Part shown: positions 33,928-42,835 of the stretch, piece by piece
Layout of the letters: each line of letters begins with the position of its first letter
How positions within the stretch are numbered: the first letter of the stretch is position 1
Assembly (NCBI GenBank): GCA_027036135.1
Contig: JALVSY010000007.1
Span: 686,880-750,879, forward strand
DNA: 64,000 bases
Source: Pyrodictiaceae archaeon
GTDB lineage: Archaea; Thermoproteota; Thermoprotei_A; Sulfolobales; Pyrodictiaceae
Direction: 5' to 3'
Notes under the pieces: model-generated
What the model saw: only the letters and a program-made list of their open reading frames with translations
Database searches by the model: none
What the model was told of the DNA's origin: nothing
Translations under genes and position numbers: made by a program

Positions 33928-34953
33928 TTACTCTCTCACATGGATTAGGCCGAGCTTCTTTAAGAGCAATGCGTATTCGAGCCTTGGTCTCGTGTGCCAC
34001 CTGTCCTCAAAGGGATCGTAGAGCTCATACGGGAAGGGGAACACCATTGTCCGGTAGCGCACGTATATGTCTAGGTCACAGCCTTCCCGGATCAATATAT
34101 CCGAGAGGGAACCGCTCATCGTTACCCCAGCCATTGCTCCCAGCTTTGAGTAATAGAGGTATGTTGACTCACCAGTAGCTGCTAACGCGCCGTAGAGAGT
34201 ATCGGTGCAGCGCTTATCCGTGCCAATAAGGGCCTTTACGCCGCTAAGGCCGCTCGAGACGTATACTCTGCCAAGAACATAGGCCTCACTTAGCCTGCGA
34301 TAATAGCGATTAATGTACTTAGGCTTAATACTACCCTGCAATGGCGCTGGCAAGTCCCTTGAGGCAGCTATGTTGATAATATCGCCTATCTTCTTAAGTG
34401 TCAACAAGGGGTCGTGGTCGAGCACTGCTATGAGTACGTGCGCTAGTACTGGTGTACGGAGTTCTAGCTTCTCTATACTAACGAGTTCGTGGAGGTGTTT
34501 ACCCAGCTTGTTAACTAGCTTAGGCTCACGCCTACCGAGACAGTTCTGTACTGGTATCTTCCACCCATAGTAGCCCTCATCGAGCCACTCAACGGGACTA
34601 CCCGGGTCTATCCCGGGCGGTATGAACCATGATATGAAGAGCTGCTTGGAGTTAAGCAGAGAAATAGTATGAATATACCATGGCAGGGGGAGCCCCTGCT
34701 TCTCAAGGAACTCGTTTGAGACTGTTCTCAGACGATGCAATCGTCTCCAGAGGCCTGGGTCGACGCGTTTTACTCCATAGACTACGCCTATGCCCATAGG
34801 CTTGAGGTGCTTGAGGTGGAAACTGCGGAGAGAGGAGCTCTTCTTAATTGTCTCTATGTAGCGGTAGCGAGTAGCAGGTGCAAGGCCCAGGTCGTCTAAG
34901 CGGAAATCATAGCAGCTCAGCTTCACAATGAATTCCTCGAAGCCTGTGCTCAT
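33928..34953 (-). CDS. Unknown archaeal protein
   Basis: 341 residues, not recognised. It starts with a segment ('FRLDDLGLAPATRYRYIETIKK') that looks like a short helix-turn-helix and ends 'LEYALLLKKLGLI'. The 'LIREGCDLDIYVRY' stretch resembles the acidic pair of nucleotidyltransferases (D-x-D near 'GSLSD'), suggesting a minimal nucleotidyltransferase-like domain around residues 275-300. That is a weak hint. It is divergent from a small membrane protein gene. Confidence 0.55.
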   Translation of the reverse strand: MSTGFEEFIVKLSCYDFRLDDLGLAPATRYRYIETIKKSSSLRSFHLKHLKPMGIGVVYGVKRVDPGLWRRLHRLRTVSNEFLEKQGLPLPWYIHTISLLNSKQLFISWFIPPGIDPGSPVEWLDEGYYGWKIPVQNCLGRREPKLVNKLGKHLHELVSIEKLELRTPVLAHVLIAVLDHDPLLTLKKIGDIINIAASRDLPAPLQGSIKPKYINRYYRRLSEAYVLGRVYVSSGLSGVKALIGTDKRCTDTLYGALAATGESTYLYYSKLGAMAGVTMSGSLSDILIREGCDLDIYVRYRTMVFPFPYELYDPFEDRWHTRPRLEYALLLKKLGLIHVRE

Positions 34954-35059
34954 TATTCTGTTAACCCTTGTTTGTTCCTGTTATTCCGCCTCATACATGT
35001 TTTGTGAAAATAGCATTGAAAACAGAAAACAATTACTTAACAATAAAGTGGTGAAACAC

Positions 35060-35209
35060 ATGAACACCAAGAAGATAAAGCTCGTACTAGCCCAGCTAGT
35101 ATCAAGGAAAGAGGTACGCATAGCAATACTCGTAGCAGCCTTGCTCCTAGCCAAGAACCTACTACCAAATGCAAAGGCCCGGGACATAGGCGACATACCC
35201 GACGCCTAA
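35060..35209 (+). CDS. Small single-helix membrane protein (49 aa)
   Basis: ATG 35060, 5 nt after GGTGA, gives 49 residues: a basic start 'MNTKKIKLVLAQLVSRKEVR', a short hydrophobic helix 'IAILVAALLLAKNLL' and an acidic tail. A longer frame from 34928 exists but overlaps the divergent gene and reads poorly. Membrane localisation is inferred. Confidence 0.5.
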   Translation: MNTKKIKLVLAQLVSRKEVRIAILVAALLLAKNLLPNAKARDIGDIPDA

Positions 35210-35368
35210 GAACCTGCTTTTAAGTTTTTCTCTAAGCCTCTTCATTAAATTCTTTAACACACCCTATACGCTGGTAACACCCACTACTCCTACCGGGTGT
35301 AAACTATACCCGCATTCCGGGACAAAGCCCTCGGCCTAAGAGCAATACTCAGGGCACACGCTCGCAAA

Positions 35369-35584
35369 ATGTACGGGAAAGAGCTTGAGCAACTCACACG
35401 CCAAGAACTCCACAACCTAGTCTCAACAGTAATGCCTGGCCGAGAGAAACTAGTTGAGAAAATCTACTGGAGCAGCAGAGAAGAGGAAACACTAGCCGAG
35501 CAAATCGAGCCAGGTTCGCTAAAAAATCGAGTACCCTACCCAGCAATAGAGCGGAGAAATAACAAGGCTACACTCTTCATGTAG
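35369..35584 (+). CDS. Doubtful small ORF
   Basis: 71 residues beginning 'MYGKELEQLTRQELHNLVST', soluble and mixed charge. No ribosome-binding site is visible, and no family was recognised. The frame stays open upstream to about 35297 without another start. Included because the composition is protein-like; it may equally be a gene remnant. Confidence 0.28.
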   Translation: MYGKELEQLTRQELHNLVSTVMPGREKLVEKIYWSSREEETLAEQIEPGSLKNRVPYPAIERRNNKATLFM

Positions 35585-35738
35585 CTAGATATAGCCATAG
35601 CCTCTATTCTACCAGTTAGCTAGCACCTTCTCATCCATGCCCAGAGTTGCTTCCTTAATTATTTCATGTCCTCGAAATATAGTTTTGGTGCTTCAAGGAC
35701 TCGGTAGAGGCTTCAATAACCAGCCTATGTTGTTATCG

Positions 35739-36869
35739 TTAAAGGCTAGGAGGAATGCGCTTGAACAGGCCCCGGGGCCAAGCTATGAAGACGGTTACGA
35801 GTAGCGCTAGTACAAGTAATACTAGTGAGGCTGTGCCGCTTATAGGGAAGCTTATGGCTGCTAGGAATAGGAGGATGTAGTTTAGTGCTGTGTAGCGCCT
35901 TGCTGTCGGTATCCCGAGGATTATCGGAACCATCATTGGCGCGTGTATCAGTATGTGCTGGGTTACGAATCCTATCGTGGTCATGTGTATGAAGATGTAG
36001 AGTAGCTTGTATATATTCGGTGACTTGGAGTACATGAGGCTAGAGGCCAGCACCATTATGACATAGATCGCCGCGAATACGTGGCCTACTAGGAAGTATA
36101 GGTGGCTGCTCCTCGCAGGCCCCCTCTTCATCGCTCTCGTCTTCTCTAGGAAGACTAGGAGCTTATCCATCCTTGCCGCTGGTATGTAGAGGAGCATGGT
36201 TAATGCCAGGGCTAGCGCTCCGAGCGGTGGCCGCCAAGCGTATAGTGCTAGGCTTGCTCCCTGCGCCGCGTAGAGAGCGTAGACCAAGGAGGTTCTTGGC
36301 TTCTCACCGTAAGTGGATGGAAATGAGTGAATAGTTACAGCATAGATACTGGTAACCGCTAGGGCATAGACAAGGCCTAGGTAGTAGGTAAAGAAGCCCC
36401 TAGCCGGGTTAGAAGCCAGCGCATAGATCGCTGAGAGCGTGTAGGCATAGGCGAGCCCAGCTATGCTTAAGCCAACGCTTCCCCGAGGCGCCTCAGCAAC
36501 CGCTATCCATAGGGCTACTGCATACAATGCATAAATCGTTGCAAGAAGAGACCTGGGAGGAAGCCTATCTAGGAGCACAAGTCCCCCGAGGCCTAGACCC
36601 GCTAAGGCAACGATATAGGTAGCAATAACAAGTACTAAGGCTACCTTCTCTGCTCTCTTTGAGCGACGAGTACCCGAGGCCGCATAACTAGTAGCTATAC
36701 CAGCAACAAAGACAGCTAGTACAGTACTGGCCATTAGTGCTGCGTGAAACGCTGTATAGCCGCGAAGGGCCTCCCATAGAGCCTCCGCGAGTAGGAAGAA
36801 GCTGATGTACACTGCGAACGCACTGCTACGATGAACCAGCTTAATCCACGAGGCCAAGATACTCCCCAT
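35739..36869 (-). CDS. Polytopic membrane protein with conserved histidines (NnrS-like?)
   Basis: 376 residues with about 11-12 membrane helices. Histidines sit inside or at ends of helices: 'KLVHRSSAF', 'YTAFHAALMAS', 'SSHLYFLVGHVFAAIYVIM' and 'IFIHMTTIGFVTQHILIHAPMM'. This is reminiscent of NnrS or heme-copper-type membrane proteins involved in nitric-oxide tolerance, and a NO reductase gene lies 10 kb away, but I cannot place it firmly. The next gene upstream on the same strand is a membrane metalloprotease. Heme or metal binding is inference. Confidence 0.5.
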   Translation of the reverse strand: MGSILASWIKLVHRSSAFAVYISFFLLAEALWEALRGYTAFHAALMASTVLAVFVAGIATSYAASGTRRSKRAEKVALVLVIATYIVALAGLGLGGLVLLDRLPPRSLLATIYALYAVALWIAVAEAPRGSVGLSIAGLAYAYTLSAIYALASNPARGFFTYYLGLVYALAVTSIYAVTIHSFPSTYGEKPRTSLVYALYAAQGASLALYAWRPPLGALALALTMLLYIPAARMDKLLVFLEKTRAMKRGPARSSHLYFLVGHVFAAIYVIMVLASSLMYSKSPNIYKLLYIFIHMTTIGFVTQHILIHAPMMVPIILGIPTARRYTALNYILLFLAAISFPISGTASLVLLVLALLVTVFIAWPRGLFKRIPPSL

Positions 36870-36943
36870 GATAAAGTATACGTGTCTATACCTAGGGCAT
36901 TATCAAGGCTTCCACATATGCTCCGCGGGGAACCGAAAAAGAC

Positions 36944-37510
36944 CTACATAATATACACCACTATCCTGTCCCGGTACTCAACAACACCTCCCTCCACTAC
37001 ACCGTCCCAGCGATAAAGCAGATAGAACCTCTCAGCATCACCATGGACTAGCCAGAAGTAGAGAGCATTAACCACGTCGGGCGCGCCACCAGCAAGGTTC
37101 GCAGCAGCCATGACGCAGGCTATGCCGCCTAGGATAGAGTACTGGGTGGCTAGGTAGAGTAGGAGAGGCGTTAGTATCTGTGGCGCGAGAGTCACTAAGA
37201 GGTATTGGCTCGGTGTCATGTAATCATAGTCTAGCATGAGGGCTACCAGCTTCCTGTTGAAGAGGAGCCTAGCGCCAGGAACCCGGAGAGCAACCGCTAC
37301 CGCGTAGTGAGTCGCCTCATGCACCGCGACAAGGAGCAGCGCCGCAGCAATGTAGACAAGGAGACTAGCTGGGCACCCGGTAGCCCTATTGAGCAGGTAG
37401 AGCGACTCACAATGATTCGCGAACACGAGAGGCATAGAGACGAGCACTAGTATTGCTAGGAATAACCCGGCGTAGAGGGGCTTAAACCTCGCTATCTCTA
37501 CTCTTTGCAC
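36944..37510 (-). CDS. DUF3267-type membrane zinc metalloprotease
   Basis: 188 residues with four or so membrane helices. The HExxH motif is 'AVHEATHYAVAVAL' (zinc ligands and catalytic Glu), and 'NLAGGAPDVVNALYF' supplies the later conserved Asn/Asp typical of DUF3267/M50-like proteases. These intramembrane enzymes cut membrane-bound regulators; the target is not known. It overlaps pyrF by 13 nt, so it is in the same transcript despite the unrelated role. Confidence 0.75.
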   Translation of the reverse strand: MQRVEIARFKPLYAGLFLAILVLVSMPLVFANHCESLYLLNRATGCPASLLVYIAAALLLVAVHEATHYAVAVALRVPGARLLFNRKLVALMLDYDYMTPSQYLLVTLAPQILTPLLLYLATQYSILGGIACVMAAANLAGGAPDVVNALYFWLVHGDAERFYLLYRWDGVVEGGVVEYRDRIVVYIM

Positions 37511-38184
37511 CTTCTCAGCATCTCCTCTTGCTTACTGAGCACCTCCTCGGCACTAGCTACTGGGTCTCCGGCTCCTGTTATTAGTCTACCAACTATCTCG
37601 TAGTCAGCTCCGGCGCAGAGGGCCTCGCCTGGCCTTGCTCCCTGGGCACCTATGCCGGGTGATAGTATCTTCACGCCTTGTCCAAGGGTCTTCCTCGTCT
37701 CTCGTATTATTGCTGGCCTCGTAGCTGGGGCGACGACGCCCCATGGTCTCAGCTTGGCTGCTACGCTGAGTATGCTGGGTAGCGCTTTGTCGTAGACCTC
37801 CTCGGCTCCCGGATGACTCATAGAGACTACTATTATCAGTTTCTTGCCCAGGCTGTCCAAGTATTCTTTGAGCTCGTCGAGCGCGCCCCGTACGCCAACG
37901 AAGCCATGGGCTATCACGGCATCAACGCTGCTAGCTACACTTGACGCTACTAGCTTCATCACATGGCCTATATCCGCTAGCTTGAGGTCGGCAATCCATA
38001 GTTTCTCTGGGCAGGCTCCGCGAAGCTCGCTAAGAGACTGTACACCGTTTGCTAAGAGGAATGGGAGACCCACCTTGAACCCAGCTACCCGGGTACATAG
38101 ACTCCTAGTCAGCCCCCTAGCCTCCTCTACGCCGAGACCATCTATCGCAACTATCAGCGTCAATACGAGAGCCCCGCAGCACAC
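37498..38184 (-). CDS. pyrF: Orotidine-5'-phosphate decarboxylase
   Basis: 228 residues, TIM barrel. The catalytic charge network D-x-K-x-x-D is 'IADLKLADIGH'; the phosphate loop is near 'LSPGIGAQG' with the terminal 'GRLITGAGDP' Arg. It makes UMP from OMP. TTG 38163 ('LTLIVAIDG') may be the true start; GTG 38184 adds seven residues. Divergent from pyrD, with 190 bp between that holds the promoters of both pyrimidine genes. Confidence 0.93.
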   Translation of the reverse strand: MCCGALVLTLIVAIDGLGVEEARGLTRSLCTRVAGFKVGLPFLLANGVQSLSELRGACPEKLWIADLKLADIGHVMKLVASSVASSVDAVIAHGFVGVRGALDELKEYLDSLGKKLIIVVSMSHPGAEEVYDKALPSILSVAAKLRPWGVVAPATRPAIIRETRKTLGQGVKILSPGIGAQGARPGEALCAGADYEIVGRLITGAGDPVASAEEVLSKQEEMLRRCKE

Positions 38185-38377
38185 TAAAGCCCAGTACCAG
38201 GATTAAATGATGACCGTCCACAACGCTTCTTCATAGTAATTATTAATAAAATTATCAACATGTGAATGGCGTATGGGGGAAAGTTTCTTGCTGGACTACG
38301 TAATGGAAAAATATTACCCTTAATAGTTGCTTTAATTCGGTCCCTACTTATGCTCGTTACCGGAGGATAGCTGCGCT

Positions 38378-39289
38378 GTGTCTCCTAGCCTGGAGACGAA
38401 GATTGGGGGACTTGTGCTTCGGCACCCAGTTATGAACGCTAGTGGTATTCTCGGCTCCAGTACTGAAGGGTTTGAGAGACTGGTAAGGGCTGGGGTAGCG
38501 GCGCTTGTTACTAAGTCTTTTACACGACTGCCCCGCCGAGGCTACCCTACTCCTATAGCTGTGCCGCTTCCCTATGGGTTGCTGAACGCTGTTGGCCTTA
38601 GCAATCCGGGTGCAGAGGCTCTGCCAGAGCTGTTACGCTATGCTCGGGGGCTCGGTGTCCCGGTTGTAGTAAGTATTGCTGGTAGCGACGAGGAGGAGTT
38701 CGCGGAGGTAGCGGTTGTTGCCGAGGAGAGCGGTGCTAGCGCTGTTGAGCTTAATCTTAGCTGTCCTCATGCGCGGGGAAGGGGCCTAGAGCTAGGCATG
38801 GATCCTGGGAAGGTGAAGAGCATTGTCTCGGCAGTAGCCTCCACGGTAAAGGTGCCGGTGTGGGCCAAGCTGGGTATGAGTGACCGCTTATTGGACTCGG
38901 CAAGCGCCGCGCTAGAGGCTGGTGCAAGAGCCTTGGTACTCATCAATACTATCCGGGCTATGAGGATAGACGTGTGGGCTAAGAAACCAGTGCTTGGTAA
39001 TAGAATTGGAAGTTTATCTGGGCCAGCTATTCACCCCGTGGCTGTACGCGCTGTCTACGAGGTCTATGGCGAGACGGGGGCCGATATAGTAGGAGTTGGT
39101 GGAGTTGAGGACTGGGAGACCGCGGTCGAGTTAGTGCTTGCGGGTGCACGCGCCGTGCAAGTGGGAACAGCCATAGTGACCCGGGGGGAGCAGGTGATAG
39201 CAGAAATCCTTGAGGGTATCAAGAGGTACTTAGAGCTAGTGGGTGCTAGGAGCCTAGAGGAGCTGGTAGGGGCTGCGCACCGAGCCTAG
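38378..39289 (+). CDS. pyrD: Dihydroorotate dehydrogenase, class 1B catalytic subunit
   Basis: 303 residues, FMN TIM barrel. 'NASGILGSSTEGFERL', 'TKSFTRLPRRGYPTP', 'NAVGLSNPG' and the catalytic 'ELNLSCPHARGRG' (Cys base of class 1) are present; 'GVGGVEDWETAVELVLAGARAVQVGTAI' binds the FMN phosphate. Class 1B enzymes normally need PyrK (Fe-S/FAD subunit), which is not encoded next to it. GTG 38378 start; TATA-like TTTAATT at 38330. Paired with divergent pyrF. Confidence 0.93.
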   Translation: MSPSLETKIGGLVLRHPVMNASGILGSSTEGFERLVRAGVAALVTKSFTRLPRRGYPTPIAVPLPYGLLNAVGLSNPGAEALPELLRYARGLGVPVVVSIAGSDEEEFAEVAVVAEESGASAVELNLSCPHARGRGLELGMDPGKVKSIVSAVASTVKVPVWAKLGMSDRLLDSASAALEAGARALVLINTIRAMRIDVWAKKPVLGNRIGSLSGPAIHPVAVRAVYEVYGETGADIVGVGGVEDWETAVELVLAGARAVQVGTAIVTRGEQVIAEILEGIKRYLELVGARSLEELVGAAHRA

Positions 39290-39317
39290 AGAGACCACGG
39301 AATAGGTTTCTGCGGGG

Positions 39318-40376
39318 ATGGATGAAGTAGTGGCTTTGCCAGCTATCATAGAGGTTCTCAAAGAGATACGAGATGCACTAGCATCTACTGCCTTTCGCAA
39401 AGTAATGCGGAACAGGTTTACCCTGGTGGCGCTCTTCTTTGCCTCGATGTGGCTTCTCTCAGCCCTCTTCTTCTACTACGCTGAGCACGTGCACGGCGGC
39501 AGGGATATAGACTTACCTACTTGTCTCTATTGGAGCCTCATAACCATGGCCACTGTTGGCTACGGCGACGTTGTGCCAGAGACGGGGCTCGGTAGACTAG
39601 TTGCCAGTATCACTGCTATCCTCGGCATAGTGGCTTACACGTTAACGGTATCGGTTATAGCTGACGCTTTCCTCGAGAAGGGGATGAGGAGGGCAATGGG
39701 CCTAGCACCGCTTAAGCGGAAAGAAATAATCGTTATAGACAGCGACGAGACCTGCTGGGACCTAGTGGACGAGCTAGTAGCTAACGGGCTAGCAGAGAAG
39801 GTAGGCTGGTTCACCGATAAGCAGCCAGCCACGGAGCCTCCCGTGGACTTCTTCGTCGGAGACCCCATGAGGGCAGAAGATATGAGGAAGGCCGGCGTAG
39901 ACAAGGCGAGACACATAGTCCTATGCCTAAGCGATGACTCGAAAGCCCTACACGTAGCACTATTGGCCAAGAAGCTTAACCATGGAGCCAAGATACACGC
40001 GATAGTGAGGAGCAGCGAGCTAGCCGAGCTCCTACGAGAAGCAGGGGTAGAGACAGTTCTCTCGATAAGGCTCCTAGGCAGGGCACTAGCCTCAGCAATA
40101 TTCGAGCCAAGCGTGGTCAAGTTCATTGATGAAGCGGTCTCGGTTAGGGGGGTCGCGGACGTAACCGAGACCGAGGCCAAGAACCTAGCAGGACTAACGG
40201 TGGCTGAGGCACAGGACAAGCTAAGCAGGCAGGACAAAACCTACCGGTACCAAGTCATAGGCATAATAAGGGAAAGAAAACTAATCCTAGCACCAAGCCT
40301 AAGAGAGAAAATAATGTCAAGCGATAGGCTACTAGTGCTCAGGGTGAGGAAGGACCCGGGTATTGTGGAGCTTTAA
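39318..40376 (+). CDS. MthK-type potassium channel with RCK domain
   Basis: 352 residues. Two membrane helices flank the pore with the K+ filter 'TMATVGYGDVVP'. The rest is an RCK (TrkA-N) domain ('IIVIDSDETCWDLVDEL', 'DFFVGDPMRAEDMRKAGV', 'LCLSDDSKALHVALLAKKL') followed by a TrkA-C domain. The nucleotide-binding Gly-rich loop is not canonical, as in Ca2+-gated MthK. Ligand-gated K+ efflux is expected. It starts 28 nt after pyrD. Confidence 0.9.
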   Translation: MDEVVALPAIIEVLKEIRDALASTAFRKVMRNRFTLVALFFASMWLLSALFFYYAEHVHGGRDIDLPTCLYWSLITMATVGYGDVVPETGLGRLVASITAILGIVAYTLTVSVIADAFLEKGMRRAMGLAPLKRKEIIVIDSDETCWDLVDELVANGLAEKVGWFTDKQPATEPPVDFFVGDPMRAEDMRKAGVDKARHIVLCLSDDSKALHVALLAKKLNHGAKIHAIVRSSELAELLREAGVETVLSIRLLGRALASAIFEPSVVKFIDEAVSVRGVADVTETEAKNLAGLTVAEAQDKLSRQDKTYRYQVIGIIRERKLILAPSLREKIMSSDRLLVLRVRKDPGIVEL

Positions 40377-40566
40377 GCCCAGCTAAAAAGCCTTGAACAA
40401 TCAAACCAGGTACCACAATCACTTTATCGCGAGAACCAAGGGCGAAGCAACTAAGCTATCCACGCAAGATATTGGGCGGAAACCCCCGGATAGCGTAACA
40501 TCCTTTAAGAGTCTTCTCTTGATTTGGATAAGAAATTAACTTGGCTAGCTATAGTACGAGGATAAT

Positions 40567-40781
40567 TTGGGGAAGCTATTGGCTCGAGTTATAAGGGCTA
40601 GATACATGAGGGGAGTTCTAGAGCTCCTAGATAAAGTTGATTTAGGTGAAGGAGAGATAGTATCCGTAATAATTGAGGAGAAAAAATTATCGAACGGAAT
40701 AGCAGACATAGTTAACAAGATTAGGAAGAACACCCAAAGATTGATGACCCCGTAAAGGTTCTAGAGGAGTTAAGAAAATGA
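40567..40781 (+). pseudogene. DUF104 antitoxin with a 3'-end frameshift
   Basis: The frame starts 'VIRARYMRGVLELLDKVDLGEGE', a DUF104 antitoxin, and as read ends at 40755 after an unlikely tail (NTQRLMTP). Shifting at the AAGAA run (40725-40730) gives instead 'KHPKIDDPVKVLEELRK' ending at TGA 40779-40781, overlapping the PIN start by ATGA, exactly as expected for an antitoxin-toxin pair. One missing A would explain it. TTG start near 40567 after GGATAATTTGGGG. Confidence 0.7.
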
Positions 40782-41206
40782 TCGTTGTCGATGTTAGCGT
40801 ATTCGTAGACTCTTTATTTAGCAGCAATCCGGACAGGTATCAGAAGGCAATAGGATTCCTTAAGGCCGTTGATGGCATGCCATTATACGCGCCAAGGATA
40901 TTCAGAGTAGAATTGATTGCTGTGGCACGTAGACTAGGATTTAAAGGTAAACGCCAAGAACTACTAGGCATTGTAGAGAAGCTAAACCTTGTCGAAGAAC
41001 ACGGCATCATCAGCGTCACGGAATATGTGGCTGACCAAATACATCCAAGAGCTGTTGATGCATACTATATAGCCACCGCAATAATAACGAATAGTATCCT
41101 AGTCGCAAATGATAAGCTTATGGTCAAAAATGCGAGAAAGGCGGGAATAGAAGCCTCTTACTTACTTGAGGAATACGACGTCCTATTAAATAGAGTAAAA
41201 GGCTGA
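40778..41206 (+). CDS. PIN-domain toxin (VapC-like)
   Basis: 142 residues. Acidic residues in 'MIVVDVSVFVDSLF', 'FRVELIAVARRLGF', 'AVDAYYIATAIITNS' and 'LVANDKLMV' form the PIN active site. Its antitoxin gene (DUF104) sits just upstream and appears frameshifted near its end, which would remove the toxin-binding tail and, if real, leave the toxin poorly controlled. The toxin itself is intact as read. Confidence 0.85.
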   Translation: MIVVDVSVFVDSLFSSNPDRYQKAIGFLKAVDGMPLYAPRIFRVELIAVARRLGFKGKRQELLGIVEKLNLVEEHGIISVTEYVADQIHPRAVDAYYIATAIITNSILVANDKLMVKNARKAGIEASYLLEEYDVLLNRVKG

Positions 41207-41351
41207 AACACGGAAGCTAATCGATTTCATCTATTCCAATCATGTTTGTCACTAGTGAATTTATTTTCCAAGGTCCGGTCTGTATTCATTTAGTATAATT
41301 TTCGTGGCCCCCTGTCAGGCACTAGGATGTTGCAATAGTCCGATGATTTCG

Positions 41352-41744
41352 TTAGGGGTCTATTCCTTTTCGGGAAGCCTTTTCGAGCAATCTTGAAGCT
41401 AGGAGAGCGGCATCACGGTATTTTCTGTTCCTAATTATGTCTCTCACTAGATCCATGTCCACGGCGGCGTATTCATGTACAACAATGTTGCGAAACCCTG
41501 CTATGCGGCGTATAAGCTCGTAGTCCTGCTCTGAGACAAGCCCCTCAATGCGCAGTGACTCCGCTGCCTCTCTAGGCGTTGTCGGCGTGTAGCCTAGCTC
41601 AGCAGCAATCCTCATCACCATATCTAGCAAGGCCTGTGACTGTATCTGGAGCGCGTGAAGCGCTGCCAACTCCTCTACCCAGTTCCTTATCCCATGCTCG
41701 GCAAACCAGTCAAGCCTCGCCGTCATCTCGGCGATAGTGTTCAT
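41352..41744 (-). CDS. HepT-like (DUF86) HEPN toxin
   Basis: 130 residues of a four-helix HEPN ribonuclease. The catalytic R-X4-H motif is in 'FRNIVVHEY'. The rest ('ELAALHALQIQSQALLDMVMRI', 'LVSEQDYELIRRIAGF') matches DUF86/HepT. It lies 4 nt after its partner MntA on the same strand; MntA-type proteins neutralise HepT by adenylylating the Tyr of the RX4HXY motif, here 'RNIVVHEY' with Tyr present. Confidence 0.87.
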   Translation of the reverse strand: MNTIAEMTARLDWFAEHGIRNWVEELAALHALQIQSQALLDMVMRIAAELGYTPTTPREAAESLRIEGLVSEQDYELIRRIAGFRNIVVHEYAAVDMDLVRDIIRNRKYRDAALLASRLLEKASRKGIDP

Positions 41745-41748
41745 GAGC

Positions 41749-42195
41749 CTAGCTAGGACTCCCAGGGCCCCATCTCCTCCTAGCAGCCATTACACCGGTC
41801 TCAATTACGTGGAGCCTCTTTATAACCAACTCGTAGTCACTACAAACCATTACGCGGAGCAACAGCCATCTCCTAGCCCGCCCCCTCTCCTCCTCGTAGA
41901 CTAGGATCCCGTGCCTCCAGGCACTATGTATTATCGGGCACGGCGTATCATTGCTCGCCTCCACTACATCAACCCTGGCCCAATCAACACCAAGAACTTC
42001 TCCCACCTCGATACTTATCCTCAGCCTCCACTCAGCACCACCTCTTCCTCGAGGCTTAACAAGCAGATCAACATCCTCTCCAACACCCCTATAAGCAAGA
42101 CTACCAAACAACACAACCCATTCAACACCAAGCTTAGCCCAGTTAACCCTCCTTAGAGCACTCATTACCTCCTCGCGCCCAAGCATACCAGTCAC
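41749..42195 (-). CDS. MntA-like nucleotidyltransferase antitoxin
   Basis: 148 residues. The minimal nucleotidyltransferase motif GS-X10-D-x-D is 'FGSLAYRGVGEDVDLLV'; a third Asp is in 'WARVDVVEA'. It is the antitoxin of the HepT toxin that follows by 4 nt. A C-terminal helical stretch ('VMVCSDYELVIKRLHVIETG') resembles the start of another HEPN/nucleotidyltransferase family. Intact as read. Confidence 0.85.
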   Translation of the reverse strand: MTGMLGREEVMSALRRVNWAKLGVEWVVLFGSLAYRGVGEDVDLLVKPRGRGGAEWRLRISIEVGEVLGVDWARVDVVEASNDTPCPIIHSAWRHGILVYEEERGRARRWLLLRVMVCSDYELVIKRLHVIETGVMAARRRWGPGSPS

Positions 42196-42514
42196 AAACC
42201 GTTACCTCCCCAACAACTTGCCATTACGTATATACTCCCATTAACAGAGGCACGAGCAATAGTCCACGCCAGGAATAGATAGACAAAAACGAGAACTAGT
42301 AAACACCTTTTCTACGCACCTTCAAGGAACCATCATCCCCTTGTGCCTGCTTCTTAGCCCTCTAGCAAGCTTTCGGCATTAAGGCCCTTGAGCCTACTAC
42401 ATAGAGTCCCGAAGCTCGTTACTGATCCGACAAATCTAGGCCTAAGCTCCATGATGCTAGGGGTAGGATTCTCGCAGCGATCATGATGGCAACGAGGCAC
42501 GACAATATGAGGTT
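42196..42514. other. Spacer between two HEPN-MNT pairs
   Basis: About 320 bp. A minus-strand open frame (42354-42545) partly overlaps the next gene but shows no family signature, and its amino-acid make-up (many Ser, Arg, Pro, His) does not look like a real protein. A T-rich stretch after 42300 could end transcription. No RNA gene seen. Confidence 0.35.
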
Positions 42515-42835
42515 TCAACCGAGATTGGGAGATAGGTAGTACCACTTATCCTTCTCCTCTACTAGCTCTATGTGTACGTCTTCGTAGTCCGGTATTCCTG
42601 CTTTCTCTAGTATCCATGCCTTTATTTTCCCTCTCTCGAGCATGGATCTTGGCAGCTTCTTGCATACGACCAGTATATCTACATCGCTTGCAGGCACCGC
42701 CCTACCTTTAGCCCAACTACCGGTGAGATATGCTCTGCAGCCTAGAGACTCTACAACATTCCTTACGCGCTCGAAAACCTCGAGAGGATCAAGCTTTCTA
42801 GCCAGAAGCTTTACGACTCTTTCTGGCTTCAACAA
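42515..42835 (-). CDS. Minimal nucleotidyltransferase (MNT) of a HEPN-MNT pair
   Basis: 106 residues. 'LTGSWAKGRAVPASDVDILVVCKKLP' is the GS-X10-DxD nucleotidyltransferase signature, and 'DYEDVHIELVE' supplies the third acid. It overlaps the upstream HEPN gene by 38 nt, a typical HEPN-MNT arrangement. Such pairs act as toxin (HEPN) and antitoxin (MNT). Confidence 0.82.
   Translation of the reverse strand: MLKPERVVKLLARKLDPLEVFERVRNVVESLGCRAYLTGSWAKGRAVPASDVDILVVCKKLPRSMLERGKIKAWILEKAGIPDYEDVHIELVEEKDKWYYLSPNLG

Noticed and set aside
34928-35059. Longer 93-residue version of the small membrane protein
   Set aside because: Overlaps the divergent gene; ATG 35060 has GGTGA at proper spacing.
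42354-42545. 63-residue minus-strand ORF next to the MNT gene
   Set aside because: Overlaps the MNT gene end and has no recognisable fold or start signal.
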